Of a DNA stretch of 64,000 nucleotides, positions 63,383 through 64,000 are shown piece by piece. Source of the DNA: Thelonectria olida (lineage: Eukaryota; Ascomycota; Sordariomycetes; Hypocreales; Nectriaceae); assembly GCA_020736575.1 (NCBI GenBank), contig JAGPYM010000038.1:1-64000 (forward strand), in the 5' to 3' direction. The number at the start of each line of letters is the position of its first letter. Position 1 is the stretch's first letter. The notes below the pieces were generated by a model. The model did not search any database, was not told where the DNA came from, and saw nothing but the letters and a program-made list of their open reading frames with translations. A program made the position numbers and the translations under genes.

Positions 63383-64000
63383 GGAAAAATCTGTAGATAT
63401 ATGATGTTATTCATACAAACTGGACATTAGTGCCAGCGATACTGTTGAACCATGGGCGGTTCCGCACATGACGTGCAACATAGCTCCTAAATAGTTAGAA
63501 GGGTTTCAATTAAATCGGCATTTGTACATACCTCTCCTGGCTCGATATACCGGAGGGATGCATCTTCTCCCTCGAGAAATTCTGAGCACTTTATACGCCG
63601 TGCCTCCCCACGGTTGCCTTCGGTGGTCAAATCGATATATGTCACTTTACTGTTCGCTCTGTCGATCGGTTGCCGTCGTCGCCGCTTCTTTCAACGACTT
63701 TTCATTTTGTGCCCCTTTGCCCGTTGCCTAGAAACCAAGCCGGGGGGGCCCATTCCTGTCTGGGTGGAAGGGATGAGGGGTGACTGAAAATTGGCAATAG
63801 TTGTGGTGATCTCATGGCGATTGATCTCATCATCAACGTGTGTTATATCAATGCAAGACACGCTCATTCTTGAAAACTGAACAGTGTATGTGAAGTTGTG
63901 AGTCCTGAAATGACTGGAAGTGAAGAAGAGGGGTTGGCTCGGGCACAAAGCTCAAGGGGGTTCAGTGCCCTTATATACTTTGGCTCGCTCCCTCCACGGG
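63383..64000. other. No gene seen
   Basis: 3' flank of the preceding gene; short frames only up to the window edge. Confidence 0.4.

Noticed and set aside
1..64000. Window as part of a Starship giant element
   Set aside because: No tyrosine recombinase (DUF3435 captain) or other Starship hallmark was seen; a HET gene alone is not sufficient.

Overview
The window looks like an accessory, transposon-rich region of a filamentous ascomycete (Pezizomycotina) nuclear genome. Evidence: spliceosomal introns of about 50-95 bp with GT/AG ends and CTAAC/CTAAT-like branch points, a HET-domain gene, BAH and PHD chromatin genes, a DUF3716-type gene, Tad1-like LINEs, a Fot1/pogo element and a fungal hAT. 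I cannot fix the species.

Layout. 1-18782 is one nested transposon stack. A 22-bp inverted repeat (1354-1375 / 18761-18782) encloses a Ty1/copia element (LTRs 1378-1528 and 18602-18752). Its pol gene is split by a hAT element (6088-17906, 8-bp duplication CTTCGGAC). The hAT carries a MULE (9060-12010, 9-bp duplication GTATGGTAT, 106-bp terminal repeats) and a full-length Tad1-like LINE (12046-17882, 13-bp duplication CATACCAGACCAT) that landed in the hAT's own right terminal repeat. Removing the insertions in silico leaves a 3,009-bp hAT and a copia element of about 5.55 kb with one continuous pol frame. 19356-24760 is a second, related LINE. 24847-26351 holds three short TIR elements and a copia solo LTR ending 38 bp before a host gene (26390-27625, a putative membrane-anchored GT-A-like protein). 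29274-31909 holds another TIR element and a LINE 3' fragment.

31910-43250 is gene-poor: a pair of diverged direct repeats, a HET-domain gene (39036-36804, one intron), a HET relic, a frameshifted LINE fragment joined to a chromodomain-like relic, and one small hypothetical gene. 43789-47806 contains two tandem paralogous BAH genes with the same intron pattern; the second has PHD-finger residues and the first has lost most of them. 49206-51410 is a Fot1/pogo-like transposon with a two-intron transposase. 52036-63382 carries three large genes of unknown function: a duplicated-domain protein, a DUF3716-type zinc protein, and a divergently transcribed C2H2 protein with three SUMO-interacting-motif-like segments.

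The transposon genes in the stack are mostly open and undamaged, so these insertions are young or repeat-induced mutation is weak here. Host genes do not form an obvious pathway; several (BAH, BAH-PHD, chromodomain relic, C2H2/SIM protein) suggest a chromatin theme, which is an inference.
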